NCBI GenBank assembly: GCA_011319805.1
Contig: SJRY01000294.1
Coordinates: 62,001 to 126,000, forward strand
Direction of reading: 5' to 3'
DNA length: 64,000 bases
Origin: Macrocybe gigantea
Lineage: Eukaryota; Basidiomycota; Agaricomycetes; Agaricales; Callistosporiaceae
Part shown: positions 21,208 to 34,716 of the stretch, in pieces
Layout: each line of letters begins with the position of its first letter
Numbering within the stretch: the first letter of the stretch is position 1
Notes under the pieces: model-generated
Database searches by the model: none
What the model was told of the DNA's origin: nothing
What the model saw: only the letters and a program-made list of their open reading frames with translations
Made by a program: the position numbers and the translations under genes

Positions 21208-24200
21208 ATGACGATGTCCAGCCTTGCTGCGCAGCTGGCACAGAGCGCATCGCTCAATGCCACCCTCCTGACGACAGATCGCGTGGTAGCAAAAGGCCAT
21301 TCGAGTCGTACCTCTTCTCTGGCCGCGAAGCGTCACAGCACGACCTCGAGTCGATCCACGCGCTCGGTGTCAACGGATTCTTGCAGCTCGCCTCGCTGAA
21401 TCCCGCCCTCAGGCAGTTTGAGGAAGAGTTGTTTTCGGAGCGGACAAGGGACGTCGATAGGACGTTGTTGACGAAAGAAGAGAGCAAGGAGTTGGATGGG
21501 AGGATCAGGGCCTTTTTGCCACTTCTGGGACCGTTTTTGATGGATGCGCCGACGGGAAAGGTGCTCGAATGGCTTGTGAGAAGATTTAGGTGTGGATACC
21601 TTTTTCCTTTTGCTTCTGCATGGCATGATTGATTCTGAGAAATTATATTCAGGATCAACGAATTTAATGTGGAGAGCGTGCTTGCCTTGTTCCTACCTTA
21701 TCACGAATCGCCGCACTTTGCAAAGATGGTGACGATATTACATATAAGGTCCGTTCTTCGTCCTCGTCCTATCCAACGTCCTCAACTCACAAATCACTAC
21801 AATAGACAAAATTCAACGTGGAGCTTCCTGCTCCCCTACAAATCCTCTGGAAAGAGCTTGTCCCGTGTTGCGCTGGTCACGAGATGCTGCAGAATTCGGA
21901 TCTCGCGCGCTTCGTCGTGTCGCTGCTTCCGAGCGCGCTCGCGGCCGGATATGCGCACCGCGTGCTTCTCGCCTTCAACGCCGTGTGCCTAAATGAGTAC
22001 ATTGTCAGAATGGAGAAAATGGACGAGGGCACCGTGGCTTTTGTTCTTCCGGCGTTGATGGAGCCGTTGCAAAGAGCAAGGAGCTCTAGGGACGCAACGG
22101 CAAGTCCTGTCTATTGTCTTCGCATTCGTGATAGAGTACTGACTACCTCGTGATCATAGCTTGGCGCATATATCCTGCTTTCTACACTCTCGCAGAAAAA
22201 TCGCCTGTCTCCGGCCGCACTGCAAGCCATCATCGGTGCCATGACGGATCGAGCGAGCGAAGTATCCGTCCGGCATTTTGTCAATGCTATGCTTGCCATT
22301 TGCGAGGCCCAGGATGAACTCGAGTCCTTCACTGCTAAGACCGTACAGAAAATCATAGACATCAGGTGCGTTTAATCGAAACGCTCGTTGTGTGCTCACA
22401 TGTAATGATTATGGTATTTGATATAGTGGCATTTCCGACGAACTCAAGAATGCCCTCGCGTGGTCTGGTGTCGAAAAACTAGTTTGTCCGTTGCTTCCTG
22501 GACTTATTACTAGGTATATATGCGCATCTGGCAGCTCTCCCTATCGTTCTGACTGTTTTGATTGAGGCTGGACGATGAAAAAGCCTACACCTTGCTTGAA
22601 GCGATTCTTATCACACGCAAGGTTCCGAGTAGCGTCGCTCAACGAGCTGCTTTGGCCTTGGTTAAGCTCGCGGTGATCGACGAGAACGAAGACAAGCGCG
22701 TTGCTGCCCGCCAGCTGCTGTCAGTCATCCACCAGCGCTACCCTTCTGTCTTCAGCCAAGCTGTCACGAAGCTGGGTGAGGATCATGAAGACAGAAGAGC
22801 AGCGCTTGAACAACTCGTCGTGTCGATTGTGATGGCATGTGTTTATTTAACTATTTTTGATTCTCCTCCGACCTGTTTATCGGTATAGGGAAGTGATGTT
22901 GACGTCAAAACAGGGTCGCACGACGTGGACACCATTTTGGCTGCTTCACATGCAGAGTCGAACGTGCGCTGCATCGCCGTTAAGGATCTTTTGTCCAAAA
23001 TTGCGGACAATCAGCTTGAAGAGACCGAGCTCGTAAGTCATGCTATCTTTATGCCTTTCGGCTGTAATTGATCGAGCCGCTTAGGAATCTGTTCATTCCG
23101 CATTGCTGGCCCGTGTCGAAGACACCAGCGTCGAAATTCTTGAAGCGCTGTACAGCCAACCTTCCACGATCTTGCCCATTCTGATCAAACGTGCCAAAGA
23201 TTACATCCGCTCGTTGACATCAGTCATGGCTAGCAAGCCAAAGCGCAACGTCCTCCGCATACATCTCAATTTCGTTGCATCTCAATTTTGCCAGGTGGCC
23301 AAATCATATCTAGATGACATCTTTTATGGTGTATTCTTCCCACTTCTTCTGTTTTCCAAGCCTAGACACCACACTGCGGACGTCGTTTGGGAAATCGTTT
23401 CCAATTACCTGCAGGATTTAATCAAAAACAAGGAAAACGCCTTTGGCCTGTCAAATGGTTGTACTGACCTTCTCGCAAAAGAAAAGTCGATGGACGGAGA
23501 TTCGATCGACAATATGAACAAAATCAATCTGACATTGGCATCGCAGATTGCAAGTATGTACACCGCCATTCTTCTGGTAATCTTCCTGGTTATTTACACA
23601 TTTCTTCGACGCTTGAACAGCAAACATTCTGGTTTCTGATCACTTTACAAAGCATTTTGATACCCTCGTCGACAAACTGCAAGACTCTGATATCTTTGTC
23701 CGTTTGTTGGGCTACCTGATTGTTCGTGCCCTTTTCGGGCAGCTCACTGGGGAGCACAAACTCTATGCGGCTCGCAAAGTCCTGAGTGCAATGCACGTTG
23801 AGGAGTTCTATGGTGCCGAGGACCTTGGTGCCAATCAAAACCTTGCGGATGTGAGCTTACTTTCTGCTCTGTCTAACTATTTAAGGTGGCTTAATACGTT
23901 CAAGGTTCTCGAGCCGTCAAACTTGACAAGGCACATCATCAGCAAGCCGAATGGTCGAACGACTCTGTACTGGTTGCAACTATCTGTGCTTTCACTTATC
24001 TCTGCGATTGAGTGCCCCACAGGAGTTGTCCTCGACTGGCTCCTGGTTAACTCCTCTTCTGTATGTCCGATTTCGTAGTCATGTCATCCCCTACAAAGTG
24101 GCTTAGCTTTTACTTTCACTTGTCCAGATGGAATCGGATTCGGATAAGCGCGGTCCGGTTACATCGAGATCCTGCGAACGGTCTATCGATTGGTCAACTC

Positions 24201-27200
24201 GAAGTCGTCTGCGCCTCGTCTTTCCATCGGCCTTTTGCAGGTTCTGTTTGACGGTTTGAAAGACGATGCGCTGGCATTCCTTGCAGGCGTGTGGATGACG
24301 TTTAGGGATGATCATTCTTTGTGTACGATCGCTCTACGCCATGCTGGCTCCTTCCTTGAGGCGCACGTTATGGAAGGTGACGGCGTGGATTTCCAGACGA
24401 TTTTGCCTTCGTTGCTTGTCACTCTCAATAGGCCGGACGGTGCAGTGCGCCTTGCAGCCCTGGATTGCATCTCTCGCTTGCATCGCTTGACCGAACAAAA
24501 ATTGACGACGGTGTACAAATTCGACGCCGTATACGGTCAAGGCAGCAGTATGTCTATCAACATCCATGATGGTCTATTCAGGCTTTTTCACACTTGCTTC
24601 GCAGAACATCTGCAGTATCTGGACCAACAGGATCTCAAATCATATGTTAATAGTCTCGTCGAACACCAAGAGCACCTGGTGCACGATGACACCTACTTGA
24701 GCCAGCTTCATACGCAACTCCTCGCTAAAGTCAAGGGAGAAAAGAAGCGTAGTTCCGAGTGAGCGTGCCTGCCTGCTTCCGCTGTTCGTTATCCTAAACC
24801 AACGATCTTAGGTACAAACATCGCATTCTTTGCTACCTCCTCTCGCATGTCAACGCTATTCATCTCCTTGATGCTCAGCTCGATCTTCTCCAATCTATCT
24901 CACACGTAAAGGACAGCGCCAAGGCTCGTAACCTCCTTTCCACGATCCGCGATGTGGTCTTACACAAGGCTGATCCGGCCTCACGAACGGCACAAGAAAA
25001 AGAACTGGCATGTTGCCTCGTATCTTGCTTTGACGCGTCTGTCGCAAGTGACCTGAACGAGTCGTCTGGTGATCTCTGGAATACTTACGAGCAAGTTTTG
25101 CGGGTCATCTTTAATTCGAGTCAGTTCATTGTTGAAGTCATTTTTCCACCACTAACAAATGGTGATTAGATGTTACGTCCTCTGAACAAACCATCATTAT
25201 CCAAAATCTCCAACAAGGGTTATTCGCCAAGCTCAGTCTTGATCGCAAGGTGTCTTTATGCATGACTCTATTAGAGATAGGTACACAATCTCAGGACACC
25301 GTAAGCACTTCTTGTGTCTTCGACGTTACTTCGAGTCCTTTCATTCATGTCTTATCAGTATGCATCCTGCAAACAAGTGTTATCAAAATTCGTCGGACAG
25401 GAGGTGTCTTTGCTGCTCCGTTTGTTGGTTTCACTGCAGCCCAACGCAAGTGGTGTCTTGCCTCATGTCCCCAAGCGACCCAGGATCGTGTCAGAGTTCG
25501 TGCAACCCGGATTGCTACGTCGTAAATCAAGGCTGATCATAGCGCAGACCATCAAGTGATGGCTCTTTGACATTATTTGCCGAGGTTCTTGGGGCTACGT
25601 CACTTCCAGGATCGCTTGAACTCGTTTCACACCTGCTGGAAACAATTAACCGATTGCTGCAAGCTACCACACCAACGTCGGCGGACTTGAATTACACCGA
25701 ACAATTATTGATGTCTGCCATTGAAAATAGTGTCGGAAATATCACGGTCAGTAGAACCAATTTGTGAAGTGGTGTCCTTCGCATTAACATATGATCAGGA
25801 AATACCCAACTTATCGCCTGCTGCGTTCAGGCTAGAAATTTTGGTTGAACTCATCCGCGGTAATTTCTCTCCCTGTCTTGCAGATTTTGGCAGGCTTTGA
25901 TTTGCATGGTTAGTCGCGGGAAATCCTCAGACGTTCCACCAAGCCCTTCTCCTCATGGCAAAATTGGCACGCTTGGCCCCTGAATCCGTGCTTCGCAACG
26001 TCATGCCAGTCTTCACATTTATGGGTTCAAACGTTTTCCACCGAGATGACACTTACAGCTTCAACGTCGTGCAACAGGTAAATTCCACCGGGGGCATTTC
26101 AAAAACGCTTCAGTTATTGATGCCCTTGTAGACCGTGGATAGCATAGTCCCTGTCATGGTTGCCTCGTTGAAGAAACAGTACTCTCAACCAATCGACCTC
26201 TACATTGGCTCCAAAGAGTTTCTTCGGGTATTCACCGAAGCTGCGAACCACATTCCCCGCCATCGGCGGACAAAGTAAGTCATGCGAAAAATACGACTGT
26301 GGTGCGCTGACTCAACGCCTCTAGTTTCTTCGTGCGTCTCGTAGAAGTCCTCGGTGCTCGAGATTTCCTTCCTCCTGTGTGCATGCTTCTCGTAGAGAAG
26401 GTCGCAAACCGTGTTGCACGCAAGCAAGATACTGAGGAAGTTCATGGATCTCTTCTGCTACCTATTTCTATCCTTCATCACAATTCCCCGGAGTTGCAGA
26501 TCCTGGTTTGTGATTCGTTCTACCTGGAGAGCTGTGTTTAAATGAATGCTAGACGTTGGCACAAATGCTCCATGAAAGCCAGCGGCTCACAGAACGCGTT
26601 TTAGAGCCGTCAAGTCAACAGTCTGTCTTCTTAGAAGTCTCTCCGTAAGCTCTCCTCTCGTTCCAAAGTTTCCGTGATTTGCTGAAATCCTGCTTTAGTG
26701 ACGATGAGCATACAACGCCTTCGACCACGTATAAACGGCGCGCTCAAGCCCTCATTACGTTCATCGGATATGCAGCAAGCTCGTCACTATCTGCGACTTC
26801 ACTGTCGGGCTACCATACCACTCTGAAGGATGTGGTGACGATTCTAATATCCCTTGCAACTATCCGAGTGGAAAAATCCAAGGAAGACAAGGTCTCCGAC
26901 ATTCAGCAAGTTGCGAGATTTACATTGAACAAGATTCTCGGTATAATGTCTATGTCGGACTTTGTGGACGCAGTTTTATCCATCACACGGTCTCAACAAT
27001 CGAATGTAAGTGACCCGAGAACGGAACGTACATTTGTCAGCATGACCCAACCCTTTAACCGTTCTAGATACAAGCCGGTGCGCTCGGGCTTCTGTCTGAC
27101 AGAATTGCGAATGCGTCGGCCAAAGCACGTCAGGACGTCGTTCCTACAGTTGTTTTGATTGTTAAGGAAATCCAGAAATTATTGACAACACCGAGGGATG

Positions 27201-28962
27201 ATGCCACTACCCTTGCGGCGTATGGAGCGCTGAAGTCTATCGCCGCTACGTCAGTGCAAGGAGAGGAAGCATGCCTGGCGGAAACACTTGTTCCCATCCT
27301 TGGCGCAATCGAGGAGCGGAGATACTCAGCTGCGGCCCTCTCAGCGCTTGCACCTCTGCCGTAAGCTGTGTTTTTGTTCATAGTAGTGCTCGACTAATGT
27401 GAACGACAGCGTGAAACTCGGCCCCCGACTGATACCGTATTTCCGGCAAATTGTCCAGCAATGTGCGGACACTCTTCGGGACGGAATTCCTGGTAAAAGT
27501 TTTTTATTAGGGAAAGGCCTCTGCTCATAGTTGTTTCAGCGGTCATGGACGACACCTTTTTGACTGTGCATGGCATGCTGGTCGCTATTCCTAGCTTCTG
27601 GGGTCCGTCGGAAGTCGCACAAATAGTGACGCTGTGTCTCGAAAGAGACACCGTTTCAAGCATCTCGCAAGCGCAAATATCAAAAATGCTGAAGGACTTG
27701 TCCAAAAGAGCTCCCCCGAAGGCACTCTTCTCCGCCATTGTAGACATGTGGCCGTCTGCGAAGGACCCCCAACAGGTGACGCTTTCGAAGTTCTTTTGAT
27801 TTCCAATGAATAGCTAGGGACTGATGTTCGACTCATTTCAAATGTCAGGCTAATATCCTGCTATACGTTGACTTCTTGACTCGGGTACTTCGAGCTGCTC
27901 CTCGTTCGGCGGTGTTGGAACACCTTCGACCGCTGTTCAAGCTTTTTCTGGAATCATTTGAACAAATTCGAGTGGAGCAATGGGGAGCTAAAACTGTATG
28001 TAACAAATTCTTTCACAAGTCTCTGAACCAATATGGATAAATTGCAGCCTGAAGCTGGCGCTTTCAAAGAACTTGTCGTGAAATTGAATGAAGCGGCTTT
28101 CCGACCTCTTTTCCGACGATTGTATGATTGGGCGTTTGCGAACGATCCAAGTATGGTGATTTATCTCGGACTCTGACCTTTTGATTAACAACCTACCCGC
28201 CAGTCGACATTCAGCGTAAAATCACATTCTGTCATGTGTACATAACGCTTTTGGACTTCTTCAAGGTAAGCCATATCTTGATGGTTTGACGCCTTTTTAA
28301 ATTCTGTCATCAGGGATTAATGACACCATATATGTCTTTCCTGCTGGAGCCATTTATCTCGGAATTGAAAGAGTTTTCGAGCGCTTCGACTGTCAATGAC
28401 TTACTCTGGCTAGGCATTGTAGGGACTTTCGCAAAAAGTCTGAGCTTCGATGACGGTGGTAAGTCGCATCCGTCCTTGTCAACGGTGGTATCTCATCGCT
28501 CCGTTTTAGCATTCTGGAGAGACGACAAATTGAGAAAATTAGCGCTTCCCATGATTGAGCAAGTACCCGTCTGTGTCATGCTCGGTGACACGGGAGGGAA
28601 GAAACAACTCCAAGGCTGCTTAAACGCTTTGGTGGACAATGTCTCTGATGACGCGCTTCTCAAAACGATTAACCTCAACCTTCTTATGCACACACGTTCA
28701 GAGGATGTCCGGATCCGGATGCTTACTTTAACATGCTCCGAGTCTCTGTGGCAGACACACGGCGGCAAACTACTGGGTCCGTCTCTCACCATTTCTTTCC
28801 GTAGTCTCAAACTTTCTTATCGCTAAATTGACAGGATTCGCGGCTGAGACAATGACGTTCATTGCAGAGTGTAGTGAGGATGAAAATGACATGGTAATAA
28901 GACAGTCCTTAAAGTTGAAGGATGCGGTGGAAAACGTAGCAGGAAACATAAGTGGGTTATGA
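21208..28962 (+). CDS. UTP10: UTP10, U3 snoRNP / small-subunit processome HEAT-repeat protein
   Basis: A very large multi-exon gene (about 30 exons with introns of 50-70 nt, about 2,000 codons). UTP10 (HEATR1) is a scaffold of the t-UTP subcomplex needed for pre-rRNA transcription and 18S processing in the nucleolus. The start MTMSSLAAQLAQSASLNATL and the block EWLVRRFR-INEFNVESVLALFL are diagnostic; HEAT-like helices run throughout, and the BP28CT domain is at the end (FWRDDKLRKLALPMIEQVPV), finishing EDENDMVIRQSLKLKDAVEN. The second ATG (21214) may be the true start. The intron after residue block RSSRDAT (22100-22159) uses a GC donor. Single-base losses are seen near 21273, 21880 and 24160, and another frame problem near 25550. 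The stop lies 66 nt from the convergent kinase stop. Confidence 0.92.
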
Positions 28963-29028
28963 AATAGATAGTGATAGATCCCTATAAAATTAGCGTGAGA
29001 TGCCATGGGTATCGTTTGAAAGCGGCTC

Positions 29029-32000
29029 CTATGAATTATCCGCTTCCTGAAGTGCCTTTTCAATAGCCATACATTGGGAAAGAAGTTGGACGATGACTGG
29101 TCGTCCACAAGCGTTATTGATGAATTGTGTCTGTGGAGCTCGTTTAGAGACAGTTGTGAATATCGGTTGCAGCGTAGAAGGAATACCTTCTTCAGATCAT
29201 TAGGAGATGGGCGTGTTGCGGAAGGCCGTGAACATTGACGTAAAAAGTCGTGGAAGCCAGGCGCATATAGTTCAGGTTTACGCAGCGGCGGCCAGTGATC
29301 ATCTAGAAGCTGGGTCTCCGCAAAAGGGGGTTCGGCCTGCGCCAGTTCCCACACTGTTGCGCCTAATGACCACACATCGACTTTGAGGGGATCATACGGC
29401 GGACTAGGATGCAGAATTAGCATAACAAGGAAGCAAAGATGGTGTTCACTCGTTACCTTCGCATTTCAGGTGCCTAGACAAATGAAGGGAAAAAATATTA
29501 AGAACAGCATACGATGTCAAACCCCGTTACATACCTGCCAGTAGATGACACCAACGGCATCCGAACGTGAAGGGGAAGCGCGAGAGACCTGAATGGCCGC
29601 GGAGAAGTCCGCTAATGACGGACTGTAAGGATGCAGGGAACTGACATTGGACAAATCGGAGACGTACTCAATTTCAGAATGCCTTTGCTGTTGATGAGAA
29701 GATTGTCAGAGCGGACGTCACGGTGAGCGATGGACTCCTTTTGGAGATATGCCAAAGCCTCGAGGATCTGGTCATGAAAACAGGGTAAGCCACAAATGGA
29801 GCCAAGATCGGTTCTTTTCTTTTGCAGACTCACATCGCTCGCAAACCTCGCAATCACCCGTTCCTGCAATATTAAGCCATGTTCGACCAGTCCAATAATA
29901 TCCGCCAAACTCCGTTCCATTAACTCCATGCGTATCCATAGTGTGTCCTCCACAAGGTCGACATACAACGCATTCATCGTCAGGACATGCTCGTGTGATT
30001 TGCCCTTCAACAGGGTCAGCTCCTTCTCCAGTTCAACGAGCTTCGGCGAGCCCGAAGGCATAATGGCGACGCATTTGATAGCCACGAGCGTCGTGCGTCC
30101 CTTGGTAAGGTCATCTCTATCCCGGGCCTTGACTAACGGCGGAAGCCTAAGCTTCTCCATATTGTTCGGCGACAAGCGGGCCGCATATACTGAGCCACTC
30201 TCCCCCTCCGCGATCTCTTGCAGGTCAAGGTAATGATCACGGGGATCAACCGCCTCATCAATGAACTCCTCCAGCGGGGACACCACCTCAGAAAGCCATC
30301 CTCGATATTGCTGATAGGGGGACAGTGGCGTTGTTCCTGAAACGGGAGCAGTGTGAGGACTGGACGGAGGGGATCCATTAATGACGATGGTCGGACGGTA
30401 CGTAGCGTCGGTGTTCTCTGTGAGGTCGTCGTCAGCGTCAGGCAGGTCCTCAAGGCCCGGTAAGCGTGGGACGGCGTTCTCCTTGGCGGTGGCATTGAAC
30501 ATATCGTTTAGCAGATGCTTGTTGACCCCAGGCGAAAAGGCGACCTTGCTCGGATCTGGGGATGGTGTGCCATCGAGGTAATACATCAACGGAGATTCTG
30601 TTTCGACTTCGGTTGTCGGCGTTTGATGATCCTGTGACAGCGAACTCGATGAATTGGACCCGGATGCCGAGTCTTCTTCGCTTCCGAAGTTCGAGCTAAG
30701 GGGCGAGGCTGGGGGCTTCGCATCCGAAGACATGGGATGTCCAGGTGAGGACGGCGACTTGGGTGCTTCATCATTTTGGCTTTTTGTTCTTCCCTTGGAT
30801 TTTCCACTTTTTGTATTGTCGATGACGTACGCTCCAGTTCTCCTCGCTATCGATACATTTCGCACTATGGTGTGGACTTCCGATAGACCTGTGACCGTTG
30901 AAGTACTGCTGCGACTTGAGTCGCGATTTGACCTGTCAGACAGGCCCCGAGCATCTAACATATTAGGATTAAGCCTCTGATCCTCGTATCCAAAATCATG
31001 AGGCTTGATTGTGTCACGTCGAGACTCCGAGTTTGGAGTGATTGGTATCGTCGGCGAGCTAATTTCATTCAGCGCAGCACTATATATTTGCTGGTCGCCA
31101 ACCGGGTCGGGCCTGACCATATCCTCCAGCGCACTCAACAACGACGTGCTCCCATCGGAAGGAGTAGACACGGCGGGCGAGTAACGAGCTGTTCTTGATG
31201 GTTCCGCCAATGCGGAGGACGGTGACCCACCTTCGTCGTCCGCATTAACGGGCTCAATGTTGGCCGGCTTGGGTTTGCGAGGCATAAGTGGAGGCACGGA
31301 CCGCATGGATGGAGTTAGATGAAGCTGCCTTTCCTGTTCGAGTTTAGACGACTGAAGTGATGCTTGTGAGTTGGAGGACGATTGCGAGCCGGACCTAGCC
31401 CGCTCCATTGCCGCATAATAAGTTGTATTGGAGGGTATTAATCCTAATGGTCCAGATGATCCACCGCCGCCAGGCCCAGCCAACCTTTCCTCTTGCGCAG
31501 CTGCGAATGTCGACGAATCGGGGGTGACGCTCGTGCTGGGAGTAGATATGCCCGAGAGTAACGCTTCTCCCCACTTCGACAAATCAGTGCTGTCGCCGGA
31601 TTTGTGCAATGACAAGCGCGGAGGAAGAGCCATCGAACGCTTATATCCAGCACCCGGCCGAGAGCCACTTTTCGTTGGCGTCTCGTTGTTCACCGACATA
31701 GAATGAGAAGATGATGCGTCATCAGTGGTATCAGCATTGGGAGTGGTATGTTCCCTTTTATCCCGAGGTGTATTGGAAAAAACGGAGGACGTAGGTGCGT
31801 GCTTTGACGGAGTTTGACTTCGTAGCGCGCTCGGTGTATCCTCAAATGTACGTGGATCTTTCCTGTCAATGGGGTGGGTATTTCCGGGAGAGTTTGAAGG
31901 AAAGTGGGAATACGATGGAGGAGGCGAATTGATAGTGGATGGATCGTTAGCGACATGGTAGGTTCGTCTCGGAGGCGTGGATGGCGGCAAGTTCGGAACA

Positions 32001-33091
32001 TTGCCAGCCGCGGATGGTGCTTTTGTTAGTCCGTAACCATCACGACTACTGTGATGAGAATCCACCGAAGCAGAAATTGAAGCCGTCGAAAGCGACGGAT
32101 GGTGACCGGGGGTATTATCTACCGAATATTGCCTGCGGGTAGGCATCATCTGAGCACCGTTCAAAGGAGTGTCCATTGCTGGTGGAGAGGTTGTAAGAGA
32201 AGGGGGGCTTGAGGCAGGGGTAGGCAGGAATGGAGGTGATTGCACTCCATTGCCTATGGATGCGTCAGAGTACTGTCGAGATAACGATGTCGTCCGAGGT
32301 GAGGGGTTTGTGATAACTGGAGGCGGTACAGTCAAAGTAGATAAGGAGTAAGCAGGAGAAGCAGGTCTATCGGTGTAATATTGGTTTTGTGCGAGAGAGC
32401 GGGCGCCATAGCCCTCCTTCGTTGAATGTCGGCGATCTCGGCATCAGAGAAACCAGCCTTGACCAATGACGTGCTCCATGACGGCGGTAATCCAGTGAAC
32501 CTGGGCAACCAAAAATAAATCCTGATTTGGCCAAACGCAAGGCGCATACAGTTACGTACCCTTCGTCGACATGGATATTGTGCTGCAGATCTATGAGTCG
32601 CGCATGTCCGGAAAGGGAGGTGCCACTAGGCTCACCTGAAAGTTGAAAGGCAACGATATGTTGTCGTCCTCCATTGGGGGCGGAGGCATCTCGTCAGAGC
32701 CAGGCGGGGTCTTTTCTGGGGGCGACTTTGGGCTGCGTCGTGCGAACTTGAAGATGCCCCTGCCCTTGCGCGGCTTGGACGAGTCATTTGGCGTGGAGGA
32801 CCTGCTGGACGCCGCTGATGATACTAGGGACATCGAAGAGTTGTTCATGTCAGGCGAAAGGTGGTACGAGGTTTGCAAGTTAGGTGAACGGGGCGGAATG
32901 GAGAGCGAATCGGGGGAGAGGGAAGCAAGAGACTTGTTTTTGTGGAGGTAGTACAGGTCCTTAGGTGGCGGGGGTGGCGGCTTGCCGTCAGTCTCCTTAC
33001 CCTTCGTAGAGAATTTGAAGACGTTGAGAGTAGAAAATCGAGAGGTCTTCGACGTAGTATTTTCAGTAGAAGACGCGCTGTTGTTGGCCAT
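29029..33091 (-). CDS. CRIB-domain PAK-like (STE20-family) protein kinase
   Basis: Reads from 33091 leftwards. A Ser/Pro-rich N-terminus is followed by a Cdc42/Rac-binding CRIB box (LPFNFQ-HNIHVDEG-FTGLPPSW) built from three exons including a 23-nt microexon (32560-32582). A disordered Ser-rich linker of about 650 residues leads to the kinase domain: Gly loop EGESGSVYAA, Lys in TLVAIKCV, catalytic loop HRDVRSDNLL, activation loop start TDFSAAIQ, APEMR, and VDVWSLGATVWELA. PAKs pass Rho-GTPase signals to polarity and budding. Two usual residues differ (Lys to Arg in the catalytic loop, DFG to DFS), typical of a divergent fungal subgroup, so activity is not certain. One base is lost near 32416 (before GYGARSLAQNQYY). 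The last exon ends CMAIEKALQEADNS. Confidence 0.88.
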
Positions 33092-34697
33092 AATCCCTCA
33101 GAAACAACTCAGCTCCGACATCGAACAGCTCCAACGGATGTTGTTTCGCGGCGATGGCGCAGCGTCGACGCTGGAAAGGACGCGGAGGAGGACAATGGAG
33201 AAGTCGGACCTTGGCTGATGTCGGTGAGTGATCGGCTGTGCAGATTGCTCTCTGACGCGCGCTGGGACGGTGTAAGCTGTCTGCTTGCAAGCAGCTATAC
33301 GTAGGTGATATCGCGCGCGTCGCTGTGCAGTGATGCCTGAGCGTCGATGGCAGCAATGATGCCGTTGTCGTCGTCGGTGGTCGTTTGCTGTTCGAGAACA
33401 CAACCTCAGCTTCTGTTTGTCCTTAGTTGTCAACGCCACGGCACCAAACGTCACGCCCCCCGCGTTCCCGCTCGCCGGCCGGCTCCACACAGGCCAAGCC
33501 ACCGCCACTTGTCGTGTCACTGACGAATGGGACTCAAGTGAAGTCCCGTTATCCCGAAATAACAATTTTTAACAGGGCAGATCGGCTCACAAGACTATGC
33601 CCCGAGAAAACTTGCTCAGGTTTCAGTGTTCTAATGGCGACCTCTCTTGTTTGAGAACGTGAAAAAAAATTATAACACCGATTATAACGGGGGCACGGAG
33701 CGCTAGTCAAAACTCTTCCTGAAACCGATTGGGATATGTGCAATATAGGAAAACTAGCACACGCCCACACCAGCATCTGCGCAGCCAAGGACGCATTTGG
33801 AACCCAGTCTGCTCCACCAACTCATCACCGAAGGGATTCGCCAGTTTATAACAACAAACCGGACGCATCGGCCTCAGAGTCGTGCAAGCATCTCCTAAGT
33901 ACTGAAACAGAATGGTTGATGCTCGCTCATGTCCGCATGTTTCACGCCATTTGGGTGTATCTTTACTCCCGTCCCGAGAGACCCCATCTCAAGGCCCCAC
34001 CAGACCCGGTCTTACGACTGCTCTAACTGCATTCCTACGCGTCATTGTCACATCGTACGGCGCCAATCTCTCACTCTACCAAGTCCGTGCCTCAGCGATC
34101 AATACCACTCAGACCGTCACATTTATACCTCCTTCAGTGCAAGCCCGAACTGGCACTACGCCCAGAGCAAACCCTGATTGGAAGTCAGACTCATGGCTGG
34201 CTGACTTAGGATTCTCAGCATGCATGCATCTTCTGTCAGAACGAGGACGGATGGCCATTATCACCAAACCCCGCACTTTTTCTTCGCAAGCCACGGGCCA
34301 CCTCAACTCCCTCAGGGCGAGATACCTCGCCGGTGCACGTTCCAGGAGACTGTCACCGCGTCCGGAAGTCGCCGTACGCCCCCACAGGATAGCTTCTCTG
34401 GACTTGAATCTTCATCCATCACCGTTCAACTCCGACAACTCGAGGCTATACGTTAATGCCCCTTCTACTTATGGAGAAAAGTCCGGCTAGAAGGCCCGAA
34501 TCCCTCTCAACGAGGTCCCCTACTGGAAGGTCTGAAGAGCAAAACAGAGACACGTGAATTCGGTGACGTGGAGCCATTTCCGTATGTCGAACGCAGCTCA
34601 ATGGCCTTGTATTCGCTTTTCTAAATTGCTATGGGCGAGGTGGCCGCCCGGCGAGTCCATCATGCACAGCAATGCGCTAGAACACGCGTCTTCTTCG

Positions 34698-34716
34698 AAA
34701 AAAAAAAAAAAAAAAA
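34698..34716 (+). repeat. 19-nt poly(A) run
   Basis: An uninterrupted run of 19 A in the gene-poor interval. There is no target-site duplication or reverse-transcriptase remnant beside it that I can see, so it is listed as a simple repeat. Confidence 0.9.

Noticed and set aside
28770..28960. Extension of the kinase ORF into the UTP10 end
   Set aside because: The true kinase C-terminus is reached through an intron and stops at 29029; the open frame beyond is antisense to the UTP10 last exon.
33912..34490. 192-aa plus-strand ORF in the gene-poor interval
   Set aside because: Composition is irregular, the other two frames are equally open, and no motif is recognised; chance ORF is as likely.
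34698..34716. Poly(A) run as the tail of a retroposed copy
   Set aside because: No flanking duplication, no upstream coding remnant and no reverse transcriptase nearby.
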